Made by a program: the position numbers and the translations under genes | The notes under the pieces: generated by a model | What the model was told of the DNA's origin: nothing | Databases searched by the model: none | The model's input: the letters and a program-made list of their open reading frames with translations, nothing else | Shown: positions 43,172 through 52,057 of the stretch, in pieces | Position numbering within the stretch: position 1 is the first letter of the stretch | How the letters are laid out: each line of letters opens with the position of its first letter | NCBI RefSeq assembly: GCF_022869805.1 | Contig: NZ_CP094974.1 | Span: forward strand, 1,984,001 to 2,048,000 | Length of the DNA: 64,000 nucleotides | Origin: Halosolutus halophilus | GTDB lineage: Archaea > Halobacteriota > Halobacteria > Halobacteriales > Natrialbaceae | Reading direction: 5' to 3'

Positions 43172-43920
43172 TCGTGTGCAAACTGGGCGGCAGCGTCGTC
43201 ACCGACAAGGACCGCCCGGAGACGCTCGACGGCGAGGCGCTCGATCGGGCGGCGGACGCGATCGCCGCGGCGACCGCGAAAAGTGGCGACGCGTTCGCGG
43301 ATGGACTGGTCGTCGTCCACGGCGGCGGGAGTTTCGGACACCACAACGCGAGCGAACACGGCGTCAGCACGACCGCCGGGACGCACGACGCGGGTGCCGT
43401 CCTGGACATCCACGGCGCGATGAAGACGCTCAACAGCTTCGTCCTCTCGCGACTGCACGAGCGAGACGTCGCGGCCGTCCCGGTCCATCCGTTCTCGGCG
43501 GGCCACCGCGACAGCGAAGCAACACTGACGCTTTCGACCGGCCAGATCGAGACGCTGCTCGCAGAAGGGTTCGTCCCCGTCCTGCACGGCGACGTGATCG
43601 CCCACGAAGGCGAGGGGGCGACCATCGTCAGCGGGGACGAACTCGTCGCGGCGCTCGCGCGCGATCTCGGGGCCGATCGGATCGGCCTCTGCTCGACGGT
43701 TCCGGGCGTCCTCGACGCGGACGACGCCGTGATCGATCGGATCGGGGCCTACGAGGACGTGGCGGACGTGCTCGGGGAGAGCGATTCGACGGACGTCACC
43801 GGCGGGATGGCCGCGAAGGTCCAGGCGCTGCTCGAACTGGATGCCGAGGCCTCGATCTTCGGCCTCGACGACTTGCACGCGTTCCTGGAGGGCGCGGAAC
43901 CGGGAACGACGATCGGGTAG
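43168..43920 (+). CDS. Isopentenyl phosphate kinase
   Basis: A 250-residue amino-acid-kinase-fold enzyme making isopentenyl diphosphate in the archaeal alternative mevalonate route. Seen: start MIVCKLGGSVVTDKDRPETL, the catalytic-histidine region VVHGGGSFGHHNASEHGVS, HGDVIAHEGEGATIVSGDEL, and VTGGMAAKVQALLELDAEAS. Its start overlaps the mvk stop. The next pathway gene, the prenyl diphosphate synthase, lies 2.7 kb downstream. Confidence 0.95.
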   Translation: MIVCKLGGSVVTDKDRPETLDGEALDRAADAIAAATAKSGDAFADGLVVVHGGGSFGHHNASEHGVSTTAGTHDAGAVLDIHGAMKTLNSFVLSRLHERDVAAVPVHPFSAGHRDSEATLTLSTGQIETLLAEGFVPVLHGDVIAHEGEGATIVSGDELVAALARDLGADRIGLCSTVPGVLDADDAVIDRIGAYEDVADVLGESDSTDVTGGMAAKVQALLELDAEASIFGLDDLHAFLEGAEPGTTIG

Positions 43921-43970
43921 GACGCTGTTGCACGATTTTGACTCGTTCTCCGACACGGCGCACGCAGCGG

Positions 43971-44882
43971 TCAGAACGTGTCGACGACCTCGTGGAGACA
44001 GCCGTCTTCTTTGTAGTGGCTGAAGTGGTCCGGGACGTAATCGACGTTGTGGTCGGTGTAGTTCTCCGGCGGCGTGCCGTCGACGCCGGCAGCCCCGACG
44101 GCGGTTCCCCACTCGGCGGTGCTGTACGCCCAGTCCAGGACGTCGTCGTCTTCCATCCAGTAGTTGTCCAGACGTCCGGTCGCAGCTTCGATGCTCGACC
44201 CGTACTGGCCAGCCATCGAGACGGCGTCGTCGTCAGCCGCACCGCCGAGCAGGACCGTCGATTCGACGACGTCGGTCCGGCCCCAGGCGTCGAGCGATTG
44301 CAAGGCGCTGAGCGCGACTCGCGCACCGAGCGAGTGACTGCACACGCGGAGCGTGACGTCGGGATTCGCATCCGCGTACTCGGTCAGGAAGGCTGCCAGT
44401 TTCGCGCCGTTCCGTTCAGCGATTTCGGTCGCGTTGTACCAGCCGAAATCCGCGTCCCAGGAGTAGCCGACGACGGGGGAGTCGTATCCTTCGGCCGCGA
44501 ACGTCTCGCCGGCCTCGCTGACCGAGCAGACGCCGCCCTCCAGATCGTTGTTCCACCCGTGGGCGTGGATCAGGAGTTCGTCCTCGGGATCGGTGTGAAC
44601 GCCCGGAATCCCGTCTCCGGCGTACTCGAAGTTGGTGGCGGTATTGCCGTCGGTCAGGACGACGCTCCCGTACCACGTCGTATCGAAGTGGCCGCGGGTC
44701 GTCACCCGCGGATAGGACATCGGCGGATCGTCGCAACTGCCTTTCTTCCCCGCCGAAACGGGAGAACTCGCCGTCGCGATCGCTCCGGTTCCGACGACGA
44801 CCGCGCCGACCCCTCGAAGGACGGATCGTCGAGAGGGGGTCGTCGAAGGAGACGAACTCGAGCTCTTGGTATGCCGTGACAT
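43971..44882 (-). CDS. Tat-exported alpha/beta hydrolase
   Basis: A 303-residue protein with a twin-arginine signal (TTPSRRSVLRGVGAVVVGTG, cleavage likely after ASSPVSAG) followed by a serine hydrolase: DELLIHAHGWNNDLEGGVCS, VVGYSWDADFGWYNATEIAE, nucleophile VCSHSLGARVALSALQSL and a C-terminal histidine region VPDHFSHYKEDGCLHEV. Cysteines in the mature part could form disulfides outside the cell. Probably a secreted lipase/esterase; substrate unknown. It is inserted, in opposite orientation, between ipk and the aRNase J gene. Confidence 0.85.
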   Translation of the reverse strand: MSRHTKSSSSSPSTTPSRRSVLRGVGAVVVGTGAIATASSPVSAGKKGSCDDPPMSYPRVTTRGHFDTTWYGSVVLTDGNTATNFEYAGDGIPGVHTDPEDELLIHAHGWNNDLEGGVCSVSEAGETFAAEGYDSPVVGYSWDADFGWYNATEIAERNGAKLAAFLTEYADANPDVTLRVCSHSLGARVALSALQSLDAWGRTDVVESTVLLGGAADDDAVSMAGQYGSSIEAATGRLDNYWMEDDDVLDWAYSTAEWGTAVGAAGVDGTPPENYTDHNVDYVPDHFSHYKEDGCLHEVVDTF

Positions 44883-45017
44883 AACGGTAGACCATTACTC
44901 CAATACAATTAATATTTATGAAATACGGGTCGGAAAATGCCGCTCGACGGGGTTCGGTCTCCGGATCGAGTCGACGACGGGCGGCGTAGTCGGCCGGCAC
45001 GTGGTCAACCCGCTGTG

Positions 45018-45024
45018 TTTTTAA
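45018..45024 (+). promoter_or_regulatory. TATA-like element ahead of the aRNase J leader
   Basis: TTTTTAA within GTGTTTTTAACACC predicts a transcript starting near 45045, almost 185 bases before the ATG at 45229. No comparable TATA element lies 25-35 bases before that ATG (the best there is CTTTCAGTA), which supports a long leader. Confidence 0.45.
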
Positions 45025-45054
45025 CACCCGGGCGTGTAGGGATCAGTAGCGAAA

Positions 45055-45134
45055 CCCGCGGGCAAGTGCGTTCGCGGCCCACGGCGGTGCCGTGGGCCGA
45101 TCGGCGGCGGTCGCCGCCACGAGCGCATAGCGGG
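45055..45134 (+). ncRNA. Structured element upstream of aRNase J (candidate leader RNA)
   Basis: Outer pairs CCCGC (45055-45059) with GCGGG (45130-45134) and TGCG (45067-45070) with CGCA (45124-45127). They enclose two hairpins: GGCCCACGG / CCGTGGGCC around CGGTG (45076-45098, nine perfect pairs) and GGCGGC / GCCGCC around GGTC (45103-45118). A closed three-way arrangement like this is RNA-like rather than protein-like, and no convincing gene covers it. The 346-base gap 44883-45228 holds nothing else recognised. Either a 5-prime leader or a separate small RNA. Confidence 0.6.
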
Positions 45135-45228
45135 ATGGCCAACGTGCTGCAAGACGCCGGGGCCGCACAACCGGGAGTCCGCGGACCGTTTCGATGAGAG
45201 TCCACACGCGGCTTTCAGTACAACGACC

Positions 45229-46581
45229 ATGGAAATCGAAATTGCAACGATTGGCGGTTACGAAGAAGTCGGACGGCAGATGACTGCCGTCCGTGCCGGT
45301 GACGACGTCGTCATCTTCGACATGGGACTGAACCTCTCGCAGGTTCTGATCCACGACAACGTCGAAACCGAGCGGATGCACAGTCTCGACCTGATCGACA
45401 TGGGCGCGATCCCCGACGACCGGGTCATGAGCGATCTCGAGGGCGACGTCCAGGCCATCGTGCCGACCCACGGCCACCTCGACCACATCGGTGCCATCTC
45501 CAAGCTGGCCCACCGGTACAACGCGCCGGTCGTCGCCACGCCCTTCACGATCGAACTCGTCAAGCAGCAGATCGAGGGCGAGCAGAAGTTCGGCGTCGAG
45601 AACGACCTGATCAAGATGGACGCCGGCGAGACGATGTCGATCGGCGACAGCGGGCAGGTCGAACTCGAGTTCGTCAACGTCACCCACTCGATCATCGACG
45701 CGATCAACCCGGTTCTCCACACGCCCGAGGGTGCCGTCGTCTACGGGCTGGACAAGCGGATGGACCACACGCCGGTCATCGGCGACCCGATCGACATGGA
45801 GCGATTCCGCGAGATCGGTCGCGAGGGCGACGGCGTCCTCTGTTACATCGAGGACTGTACGAACGCGAACAAGAAGGGCCGGACGCCCTCCGAAAACGTC
45901 GCCCGCGAGCACCTCCGCGACGTCCTCTACAGCATGGAGGACTACGACGGCGGCATCGTCGCCACGACGTTCTCGAGTCACATCGCTCGCGTGACGAGCC
46001 TCGTCGAGTTCGCCAAGGACATCGGCCGCCAGCCCGTCCTGCTGGGCCGGTCGATGGAGAAGTACTCGGGCACTGCGGAGCGACTCGACTTCGTCGACTT
46101 CCCCGAGGACCTGGGGATGTTCGGCCACCGCAAGTCCGTCGATCGGACGTTCAAGCGGATCATGAACGAGGGCAAGGAGAACTTCCTGCCCGTCGTCACC
46201 GGCCACCAGGGCGAGCCCCGTGCGATGCTCACCCGGATGGCACGCGGCGAGACGCCGTACGAACTGGACGACGGCGACAAGGTCGTCTTCTCGGCGCGGG
46301 TCATTCCGGAACCGACCAACGAGGGCCAGCGCTACCAGGCCGAAAAGCTGCTCGGGATGCAGGGCGCCAGGGTCTACGACGACATCCACGTCTCGGGCCA
46401 CCTCAACCAGGAGGGCCACTACGAGATGTTGGACGCCCTCCAGCCACAGCACGTCATTCCGGCCCACCAGGACATGAGCGGCTACTCCAGCTACGTCAAC
46501 CTCTGCGAGAGCGAGGGGTACAAGCTCGGTCGGGATCTCCACGTCACGCGAAACGGCAACCTCATCCAGCTTGTCGACTGA
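45229..46581 (+). CDS. Archaeal RNase J (beta-CASP ribonuclease)
   Basis: A 450-residue metallo-beta-lactamase/beta-CASP nuclease with 5-prime to 3-prime exoribonuclease activity in RNA decay. The metal site is [20 protein letters not shown]; further motifs are [40 protein letters not shown] and the C-terminal [17 protein letters not shown] with [14 protein letters not shown]. Bacterial RNase J is about 100 residues longer because it has a C-terminal domain that is absent here, as usual for archaea. The prenyl synthase gene follows after one base. Confidence 0.95.
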   Translation: MEIEIATIGGYEEVGRQMTAVRAGDDVVIFDMGLNLSQVLIHDNVETERMHSLDLIDMGAIPDDRVMSDLEGDVQAIVPTHGHLDHIGAISKLAHRYNAPVVATPFTIELVKQQIEGEQKFGVENDLIKMDAGETMSIGDSGQVELEFVNVTHSIIDAINPVLHTPEGAVVYGLDKRMDHTPVIGDPIDMERFREIGREGDGVLCYIEDCTNANKKGRTPSENVAREHLRDVLYSMEDYDGGIVATTFSSHIARVTSLVEFAKDIGRQPVLLGRSMEKYSGTAERLDFVDFPEDLGMFGHRKSVDRTFKRIMNEGKENFLPVVTGHQGEPRAMLTRMARGETPYELDDGDKVVFSARVIPEPTNEGQRYQAEKLLGMQGARVYDDIHVSGHLNQEGHYEMLDALQPQHVIPAHQDMSGYSSYVNLCESEGYKLGRDLHVTRNGNLIQLVD

Positions 46582-46582
46582 T

Positions 46583-47641
46583 ATGACGAGCCCCGAGGCA
46601 CGAGAAGAAGCAGTGCTCGAGGCGGTCCGGAAACGGCGTGAACAGGTCAACGAATCGATCCCCGACGAACTCCCGATCCAGCGGCCGGAACGGCTCTACG
46701 AGGCATCGCGCTACCTGCTCGACGCCGGCGGCAAGCGGCTCCGCCCGGCGGTCCTGTTGACGACCGCCGAGGCGCTCGTCGACGTCGAGCCGATGAGCCA
46801 GGATTACCGATCGTTCCAGCCGATAGCGGCGGACGAGGCGTCCACGATCGACGTCATGGCGGCCGCAATCAGCGTCGAGGTCATCCAGTCGTTCACGCTG
46901 ATCCACGACGACATCATGGACGACGACGACCTTCGTCGGGGCGTCCCCGCGGTCCACAGGGAGTACGACCTCGAAACCGCGATCCTCGCGGGTGATACCC
47001 TCTACTCGAAGGCCTTCGAGATTCTGCTCGAGACCGGCGCGGACGCCGATCGGCTGGTCGAGGCGTTCGAGGTGCTCGCGACCACCTGCACGAAGATCTG
47101 TGAGGGGCAGTCGCTCGACGTGACCTTCGAGGAACGCGAGGACGTCTCGCCGGCGGAGTACCTCGAGATGGTCGAACAGAAGACGGCGGTACTGTACGCT
47201 GCCTCCGCGTGTCTCCCCGCAGTCTTGCTGGGTGCCGACGTGGAGACGGTCGACGCCCTCTACGGCTACGGGCTCGACATCGGCCGCGCGTTCCAGATCC
47301 AGGACGACGTCCTCGACCTGACGGTTCCGAGCGAAAAACTCGGGAAACAACGCGGTAGCGACCTCGTCGAGAACAAACAGACGCTGATCACGGTCCACGC
47401 TCGCGACCACGGACTCGACGTGGAGGACCTGGTCGATACGACCGACGTCGACGCCGTCACCGAGTCCGAGATCGACGACGCAGTCGCCGAACTCGAAACC
47501 GTCGGCTCGATCTCGTACGCGAACGAGACGGCTCGCGAACTGGTCAGCCAGGGGAAAGACCGGCTCGAAGTGCTGCCGGACAACGAGGCTCGCGGCCAGT
47601 TGTGCGATCTCGCGGACTACTTGATCGAGCGCGGGTACTGA
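46583..47641 (+). CDS. idsA: Geranylgeranyl/farnesylgeranyl diphosphate synthase
   Basis: A 352-residue trans-prenyltransferase building the C20 (or C25) chains of archaeal lipids. The first aspartate-rich motif is FTLIHDDIMDDDDLRRGVPA and the second IQDDVLDLTVPSEKLGKQRG; LLDAGGKRLRPAVLLTTAEA is the IPP-binding start. Which chain length is made cannot be read without modelling the residues before the first DDxxD. The ATG at 46583 immediately follows the aRNase J stop, so the genes are co-transcribed. Confidence 0.95.
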   Translation: MTSPEAREEAVLEAVRKRREQVNESIPDELPIQRPERLYEASRYLLDAGGKRLRPAVLLTTAEALVDVEPMSQDYRSFQPIAADEASTIDVMAAAISVEVIQSFTLIHDDIMDDDDLRRGVPAVHREYDLETAILAGDTLYSKAFEILLETGADADRLVEAFEVLATTCTKICEGQSLDVTFEEREDVSPAEYLEMVEQKTAVLYAASACLPAVLLGADVETVDALYGYGLDIGRAFQIQDDVLDLTVPSEKLGKQRGSDLVENKQTLITVHARDHGLDVEDLVDTTDVDAVTESEIDDAVAELETVGSISYANETARELVSQGKDRLEVLPDNEARGQLCDLADYLIERGY

Positions 47642-47650
47642 CCGTCGAGG

Positions 47651-49324
47651 TCAGTCGGCCGGCGGCGCGACGGCGTCGCGCTCGTTTCCGTCGGTCCTCT
47701 CCTCGCCACCCGCTTCGTCACCCGACTTCTCCTCGGCCGCCTCGAGGATCGTCGCCATCGTCTCGAGTTCCCGCTCGAGCGAGTCGTCGCCGATGGCGTC
47801 GGCCTCGGCGGCGAAGTGATCGCGGAAGGCGTCGATGCGCTCTGCGTACGGGGGTGTAACCTGCAGGTCCGCCGACTGCCGCTCCCACTCGCCGAGGTCG
47901 GGCGCGTCGGTCCGCTCGAGACCGCCGTCGGGGGCTTCCGGGTCGTCGCCGGCGAGCGAGGCGCGCTCGTGGTCGATCCAGTTCTCCATCAGGGTCGCGT
48001 ATCGCGAGAGAGCGACGGCTTTGCGGACGCTGTCGGTCTCGAAGTACTCGGGCTCGCGATCGTCGAAAACCACGCGCTCGGACGTCTCGTGGCGCACGCC
48101 GTCGCGATCCTCGTAGCTCGCAGTCAGTTCGAGGTCAGGGTCGTCGCCGGTCTCGTTCAGTTGCAACAGGACGACTCCTCCCTTGCTGGCGCCGTCCTCC
48201 GTGGGCGAGGGAAACAGCGTGTTGACCGACAGCAACTCCCCGGTCGCCTCGTCGGCGTCCGGCGAGCCGTAGACCTCCTCGATCTCGTACCCCTCCGACT
48301 CGAGGGTGAGTTCGAGGTCGTACACCATCGGCGTGACCATGTACTCGAACTCCTCGCTCATCCGCTCCTCGAAGCGCTCGGCGGAGTGGACGGCGTAGTA
48401 GTTGGCGCCGCGGACGGCCGTAATCTCCTCGACAAGCGCCGAGTGGAAGTCCATCCCGACGCCGACGAACGTCGAGTGGATCCCCCGCTCGGCGTCGGCC
48501 TCGAGGCGTGCTTCTAACCCGCCGGCGCTCGTGTCGCCGGCGTTCGGCATCGCGTCGGTGAGGTAGACGATCCGGGTGTCGTAGCCCGCGTCGTCGGCGT
48601 GCGGTTCGACCAGTTCGCGGGCCTCGTCCATCCCGGACTCGAGGTTCGTCCCGCCGTCGGCTTCGATCGAACGGATCTCCGTCTCGAGGGCGTCGCGGTC
48701 GCGTTCGTCCATTCGTTCGAGGGGGGCGACGGTCTCGGCGCGGTCGTCGAAGGTGACCAGCGCGAAGCGGTCGTCGTCCTCGAGTCGATCGAGGAGGGCG
48801 ACGGTCGCTTCGTTCGCCGCGTCCATCTTCGGTTTCGTCTCCTCGGGGACCGTCTCGGATTCGTCGTCGTAGTGGTACTCGGCCATCCCGGAGTCCATCG
48901 ACCCCGAGACGTCGAGGACGACGACGAGGTTGAGGTTCTCGCGCTCGAACTCGGACGCCTCGAGGTTCGAGTTCAGCCCGACCGAGAGGTACTGTTCGGT
49001 CTCGTTCGAGAGCGGATCGGCCGTCACGGCCCGGCTGTAGGCCGGACAGAACAGTTCGTCGCAGTCGCGATCCCCCGTCTCGAAGTAGTAGTCGTAGAAC
49101 AGTCCCTCGTGGGTGACGTCGGAGCGGATCGGCAGGTAACCCGCCTCGACGTTGTCCCTGAAGTTGTCGACGTCCTGTGCGCCGCCGACAGCGTAGCCGA
49201 GACTGTCACCAGCGTCGCCACCGGACGAGGCCTCGAGACCGCCGCCGAACGAACAGCCCGCGAGCACCAGCATCGCGACGACCGCGAGCGTGGTTATCAC
49301 GTACCCCCGTCTCCGCTGTATCAT
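47651..49324 (-). CDS. VWA-domain lipoprotein
   Basis: A 557-residue secreted lipoprotein. The signal ends in a lipobox (VVAMLVLAGCSFGGG; Cys at residue 24). A von Willebrand A domain (about 130-320) has the MIDAS motif VVVLDVSGSMDSG, DRFALVTFDDRAETVAPL and the later TDAMPNAGDTSAGG. The N-terminal and C-terminal regions match the YfbK/Ca-activated chloride channel-like architecture, ending in a helical acidic tail. It is convergent with the prenyl synthase gene. Function in the cell surface is unknown; adhesion or protein interaction is plausible. Confidence 0.87.
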   Translation of the reverse strand: MIQRRRGYVITTLAVVAMLVLAGCSFGGGLEASSGGDAGDSLGYAVGGAQDVDNFRDNVEAGYLPIRSDVTHEGLFYDYYFETGDRDCDELFCPAYSRAVTADPLSNETEQYLSVGLNSNLEASEFERENLNLVVVLDVSGSMDSGMAEYHYDDESETVPEETKPKMDAANEATVALLDRLEDDDRFALVTFDDRAETVAPLERMDERDRDALETEIRSIEADGGTNLESGMDEARELVEPHADDAGYDTRIVYLTDAMPNAGDTSAGGLEARLEADAERGIHSTFVGVGMDFHSALVEEITAVRGANYYAVHSAERFEERMSEEFEYMVTPMVYDLELTLESEGYEIEEVYGSPDADEATGELLSVNTLFPSPTEDGASKGGVVLLQLNETGDDPDLELTASYEDRDGVRHETSERVVFDDREPEYFETDSVRKAVALSRYATLMENWIDHERASLAGDDPEAPDGGLERTDAPDLGEWERQSADLQVTPPYAERIDAFRDHFAAEADAIGDDSLERELETMATILEAAEEKSGDEAGGEERTDGNERDAVAPPAD

Positions 49325-49411
49325 GTGCGTCTCGACAGTGGGTCACCACTACTATGTTTGGATAGTTATAATGTTCATTTCAGCTAGGTTCTCCAGCGGC
49401 CAGCGCGAGCA

Positions 49412-49487
49412 CCGCATCTGCCAGGGGGACTCTACACCGCATCCGCCAGGGGCGACCCTACCCCGCATCTGTCCGGGACGACTCCAC
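49412..49487. repeat. Three imperfect 25-26-base tandem repeats ahead of gltX
   Basis: Copies begin CCGCATCTGCCAGGGGGACT (49412), CCGCATCCGCCAGGGGCGAC (49437) and CCGCATCTGTCCGGGACGAC (49463), each followed by a CTACA/CTACC/CCACA end. They lie 40-115 bases before the gltX start. Copies differ by a few bases, so they are not very recent. A regulatory role is possible but unproven. Confidence 0.65.
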
Positions 49488-49527
49488 ACCGCGGGGATTT
49501 TGAACGGGCGCGGTAAATCTCCCACCA

Positions 49528-51246
49528 ATGGACGACGAGTTACGCGAGCGTGTCGAACGCGAAGCCGAAAAGCACGCGTTGTTGAACGCGGTCAAGCACG
49601 AGAGCGACGCCGACGTCGGTGCCATCATGGGGCCGCTGATGGGCGACAATCCCGACTTCCGCGCACACGGCGACGAGATCCCCGGCGTCATCGGCGGCGT
49701 CGTGGGTCGGGTCAACGACCTCGAGTACGACGCCAAGCGCGATCGCCTCGAAGAACTCGCGCCCGAGGAACTGGCCGCGATCGAGGCCGAAGACGAGGCG
49801 GACGAGCACGCCCTCCCGTCGCTGCCGAACGCCGACGAGTACGACGAGATCCGGATGCGGTGTGCGCCGAACCCGAACGGCCCCTGGCACGTCGGCCACG
49901 CCCGGATGCCCGCCGTCATCGGCACCTACAGGGAGCGGTACGACGGCTGGTTCTGCGTCCGGTTCGACGACACCGATCCCGAGACGAAACGTCCGGATCT
50001 CGACGCCTACGACGCCATCCTGGAGGACCTGGACTACCTCGGCTTCGAACCCGACGACGTCTACCGGGCGAGCGATCGGCTCGAAACCTACTACGAGCAC
50101 GCACGAGAACTGATCGACCTGGGCGGCGCGTACACGTGCTCGTGTCCGGGTGACGAGTTCTCGGACCTGAAGAACGCGGGCGAGCCGTGTCCACACCGCG
50201 ACAAGGCTCCCGAGGCCGTCCGCGAGGAGTTCGAGGCGATGGTCGACGGGGAGTACGACAGCGGCGAGATGGTCCTCCGCGTGAAGACCGATATCAGTCA
50301 CAAGAACCCGGCGTTGCGCGACTTCGTCGCCTTCCGGATGATCGACACGCCCCATCCCCGCGAGGAGGCCAGCGAGTACCGCTGCTGGCCGATGCTCGAC
50401 TTCCAGTCGGGGATCGACGATCATCGTATCGGCATCACCCACATCATCCGCGGGATCGACCTCCAGGACTCGGCGAAGAAACAGCGATTCGTCTACGACT
50501 ACTTCGACTGGGAGTACCCCGAGGTCGTCCACTGGGGGCACGTCCAGATCGACGCCTACGACGTGAAGATGAGCACCTCGACGATCGCCGAACTGATCGA
50601 GCAGGGCGAACTCGACGGCTGGGACGACCCCCGGGCGCCGACGCTCAAGAGTCTGCGTCGCCGCGGCATCCGCGGCGAGGCGATCGTCGACGCGATGGTC
50701 GACCTCGGCACCTCGACCAGCGACGTCGACCTCGCGATGAGTTCGATCTACGCGAACAACCGCGACCTGATCGACGACGAGAGCGATCGGCGGTTCTTCG
50801 TCCGCGACGGGACCGAACTCCCGATCGGCGGCGACCCACCCGCGGAGGCGAACCCGCCGCTGCACCCCGACCACGAGGATCGCGGCGTCCGCGAGATCCC
50901 CGTCGGCGACGCGGTCCTGCTCGAGTCCGAAGACGTCCCGCAACGGGAGGCGCGCGTCTGGCTCAAGGGGCTGGGCTGTTTTCAGTTCACCCGCGACGTC
51001 CTCCAGTACACCGGCGAGGATATCGACGTGGTCCGCGAGGGTGACGTCGACGTGATCCACTGGGTCCCGGCGAGCGAGAGCGTCCCCGTCCGGATGCGCA
51101 CGCCCGACGGCGACGTGGCCGGGCGTGGGGAACCCGGCGTCGCCGACCTGGAACCGGACGAGGTCGTCCAGTTCGAGCGCGTCGGATTTGCCAGGATCGA
51201 TCACCACGACGACGGGGAGACCGTCGTCTACTTCACGCACCCCTGA
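49528..51246 (+). CDS. gltX: Glutamyl-tRNA synthetase, archaeal GluRS
   Basis: A 572-residue class I synthetase. The HIGH motif is RCAPNPNGPWHVGHARMPAV, and the KMSKS equivalent is DAYDVKMSTSTIAELI. A 100-residue N-terminal helical region and the archaeal-eukaryotic C-terminal beta-barrel anticodon domain (GDAVLLESEDVPQREARVWL region) identify the GlnRS-like archaeal type. In archaea this enzyme also charges tRNA-Gln with glutamate for later amidation. Length is typical. Confidence 0.97.
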   Translation: MDDELRERVEREAEKHALLNAVKHESDADVGAIMGPLMGDNPDFRAHGDEIPGVIGGVVGRVNDLEYDAKRDRLEELAPEELAAIEAEDEADEHALPSLPNADEYDEIRMRCAPNPNGPWHVGHARMPAVIGTYRERYDGWFCVRFDDTDPETKRPDLDAYDAILEDLDYLGFEPDDVYRASDRLETYYEHARELIDLGGAYTCSCPGDEFSDLKNAGEPCPHRDKAPEAVREEFEAMVDGEYDSGEMVLRVKTDISHKNPALRDFVAFRMIDTPHPREEASEYRCWPMLDFQSGIDDHRIGITHIIRGIDLQDSAKKQRFVYDYFDWEYPEVVHWGHVQIDAYDVKMSTSTIAELIEQGELDGWDDPRAPTLKSLRRRGIRGEAIVDAMVDLGTSTSDVDLAMSSIYANNRDLIDDESDRRFFVRDGTELPIGGDPPAEANPPLHPDHEDRGVREIPVGDAVLLESEDVPQREARVWLKGLGCFQFTRDVLQYTGEDIDVVREGDVDVIHWVPASESVPVRMRTPDGDVAGRGEPGVADLEPDEVVQFERVGFARIDHHDDGETVVYFTHP

Positions 51247-51288
51247 CGCGATCGACTGGTTCGCCGATCGCAGCCGCTACGGGGGAGT

Positions 51289-51453
51289 TCACTCGAGCAG
51301 ATCGTCGGCCCGATCGGGCACCGGGTCCGCGACGACGCCGTCCTGACGGCCGAGCACGCGGGCGTGGGCGGCACAGACGTACCGGTTCGCGGCCCACGGA
51401 ATGTGCAACTCGACGGCGGCGGGCCGATCGCAGTCCGCTTCGGAACACTCCAT
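51289..51453 (-). CDS. 54-residue zinc-binding mini-protein
   Basis: From ATG 51451-51453 the protein reads MECSEADCDRPAAVELHIPW and continues ANRYVCAAHARVLGRQDG. The C-x4-C and C-x2-H spacing is that of a small treble-clef or knuckle zinc finger, and the acidic tail is haloarchaeal. Similar tiny single-finger proteins are frequent in haloarchaea, mostly without known function. The longer upstream frame is arginine-rich antisense sequence. It follows the DUF456 gene on the same strand by 47 bases. Confidence 0.68.
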   Translation of the reverse strand: MECSEADCDRPAAVELHIPWAANRYVCAAHARVLGRQDGVVADPVPDRADDLLE

Positions 51454-51500
51454 ACCGGTGTCAACGTGACCCACCGTTTGAGTGTTTCCCCCGTTCCCGA

Positions 51501-51986
51501 TCAGAACAGGAAGACGGCCACGAGGAAGCCGAAGAGGATCGACGCCGTCAGCAGGACCTGCACCGCTGTCGACGCGAAGACGCCGACGGTCGTGTAGACG
51601 GCCGAGCGCGTGCTCCCCTCGAGTTCCCCCTTCCGGACGAACTCGAGGGCGAAGACGGTGCCGAAGAGGCCGGCGACCAGCCCCAGCGGGCCGGTGACGA
51701 CCATGAGGACGAGCCCGACGACCGCGGCGACGGCGGTCGTTCCCCACGAGGCGCCGCCGGCTTTCGCCGCCATCGATCCGCCGAAGAACTCGACGAGTGC
51801 AGTGACGACGGCGATGGAGACGAGGACGGCGAAGGTGAGAACCCCGAGGTTGGCGAATCCGGAGCCCCACCAGTAGAGGCCGAGTCCGGCCAGCGAGAGG
51901 AGGCCGCTGGGAACCATCGGGACGGCCGCCCCGACGATGGCACCGACGAGCAACGCGATCGCGAGGACCGTCACTGCATCGACCAT
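51501..51986 (-). CDS. DUF456 family membrane protein
   Basis: A 161-residue protein with about four or five membrane helices: ALLVGAIVGAAVPMVPSGLL, GLYWWGSGFANLGVLTFAVL, a central GGSMAAKAGGASWGTTAVAA glycine-rich motif and a final helix ending GFLVAVFLF. This glycine-zipper arrangement is the DUF456 pattern. Function unknown. The ATG 51984-51986 starts the first helix; the long frame upstream belongs to the antisense of the permease. Confidence 0.82.
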   Translation of the reverse strand: MVDAVTVLAIALLVGAIVGAAVPMVPSGLLSLAGLGLYWWGSGFANLGVLTFAVLVSIAVVTALVEFFGGSMAAKAGGASWGTTAVAAVVGLVLMVVTGPLGLVAGLFGTVFALEFVRKGELEGSTRSAVYTTVGVFASTAVQVLLTASILFGFLVAVFLF

Positions 51987-52057
51987 ACGCCCACCGACGG
52001 GCCCTCGGATCAAAATCGTACCGCTGGCTTCAGCAGGTCGGGGACCGGGATCGGCGA

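Noticed and set aside
45055-45134. RNase P RNA or SRP RNA
   Set aside because: The element is too short and lacks the conserved RNase P core phrases and the SRP helix 8 motif.
44937-45197. Plus-strand 86-residue frame over the aRNase J leader
   Set aside because: Arginine-rich, no family pattern, and the paired hairpins underneath explain the sequence better as RNA.
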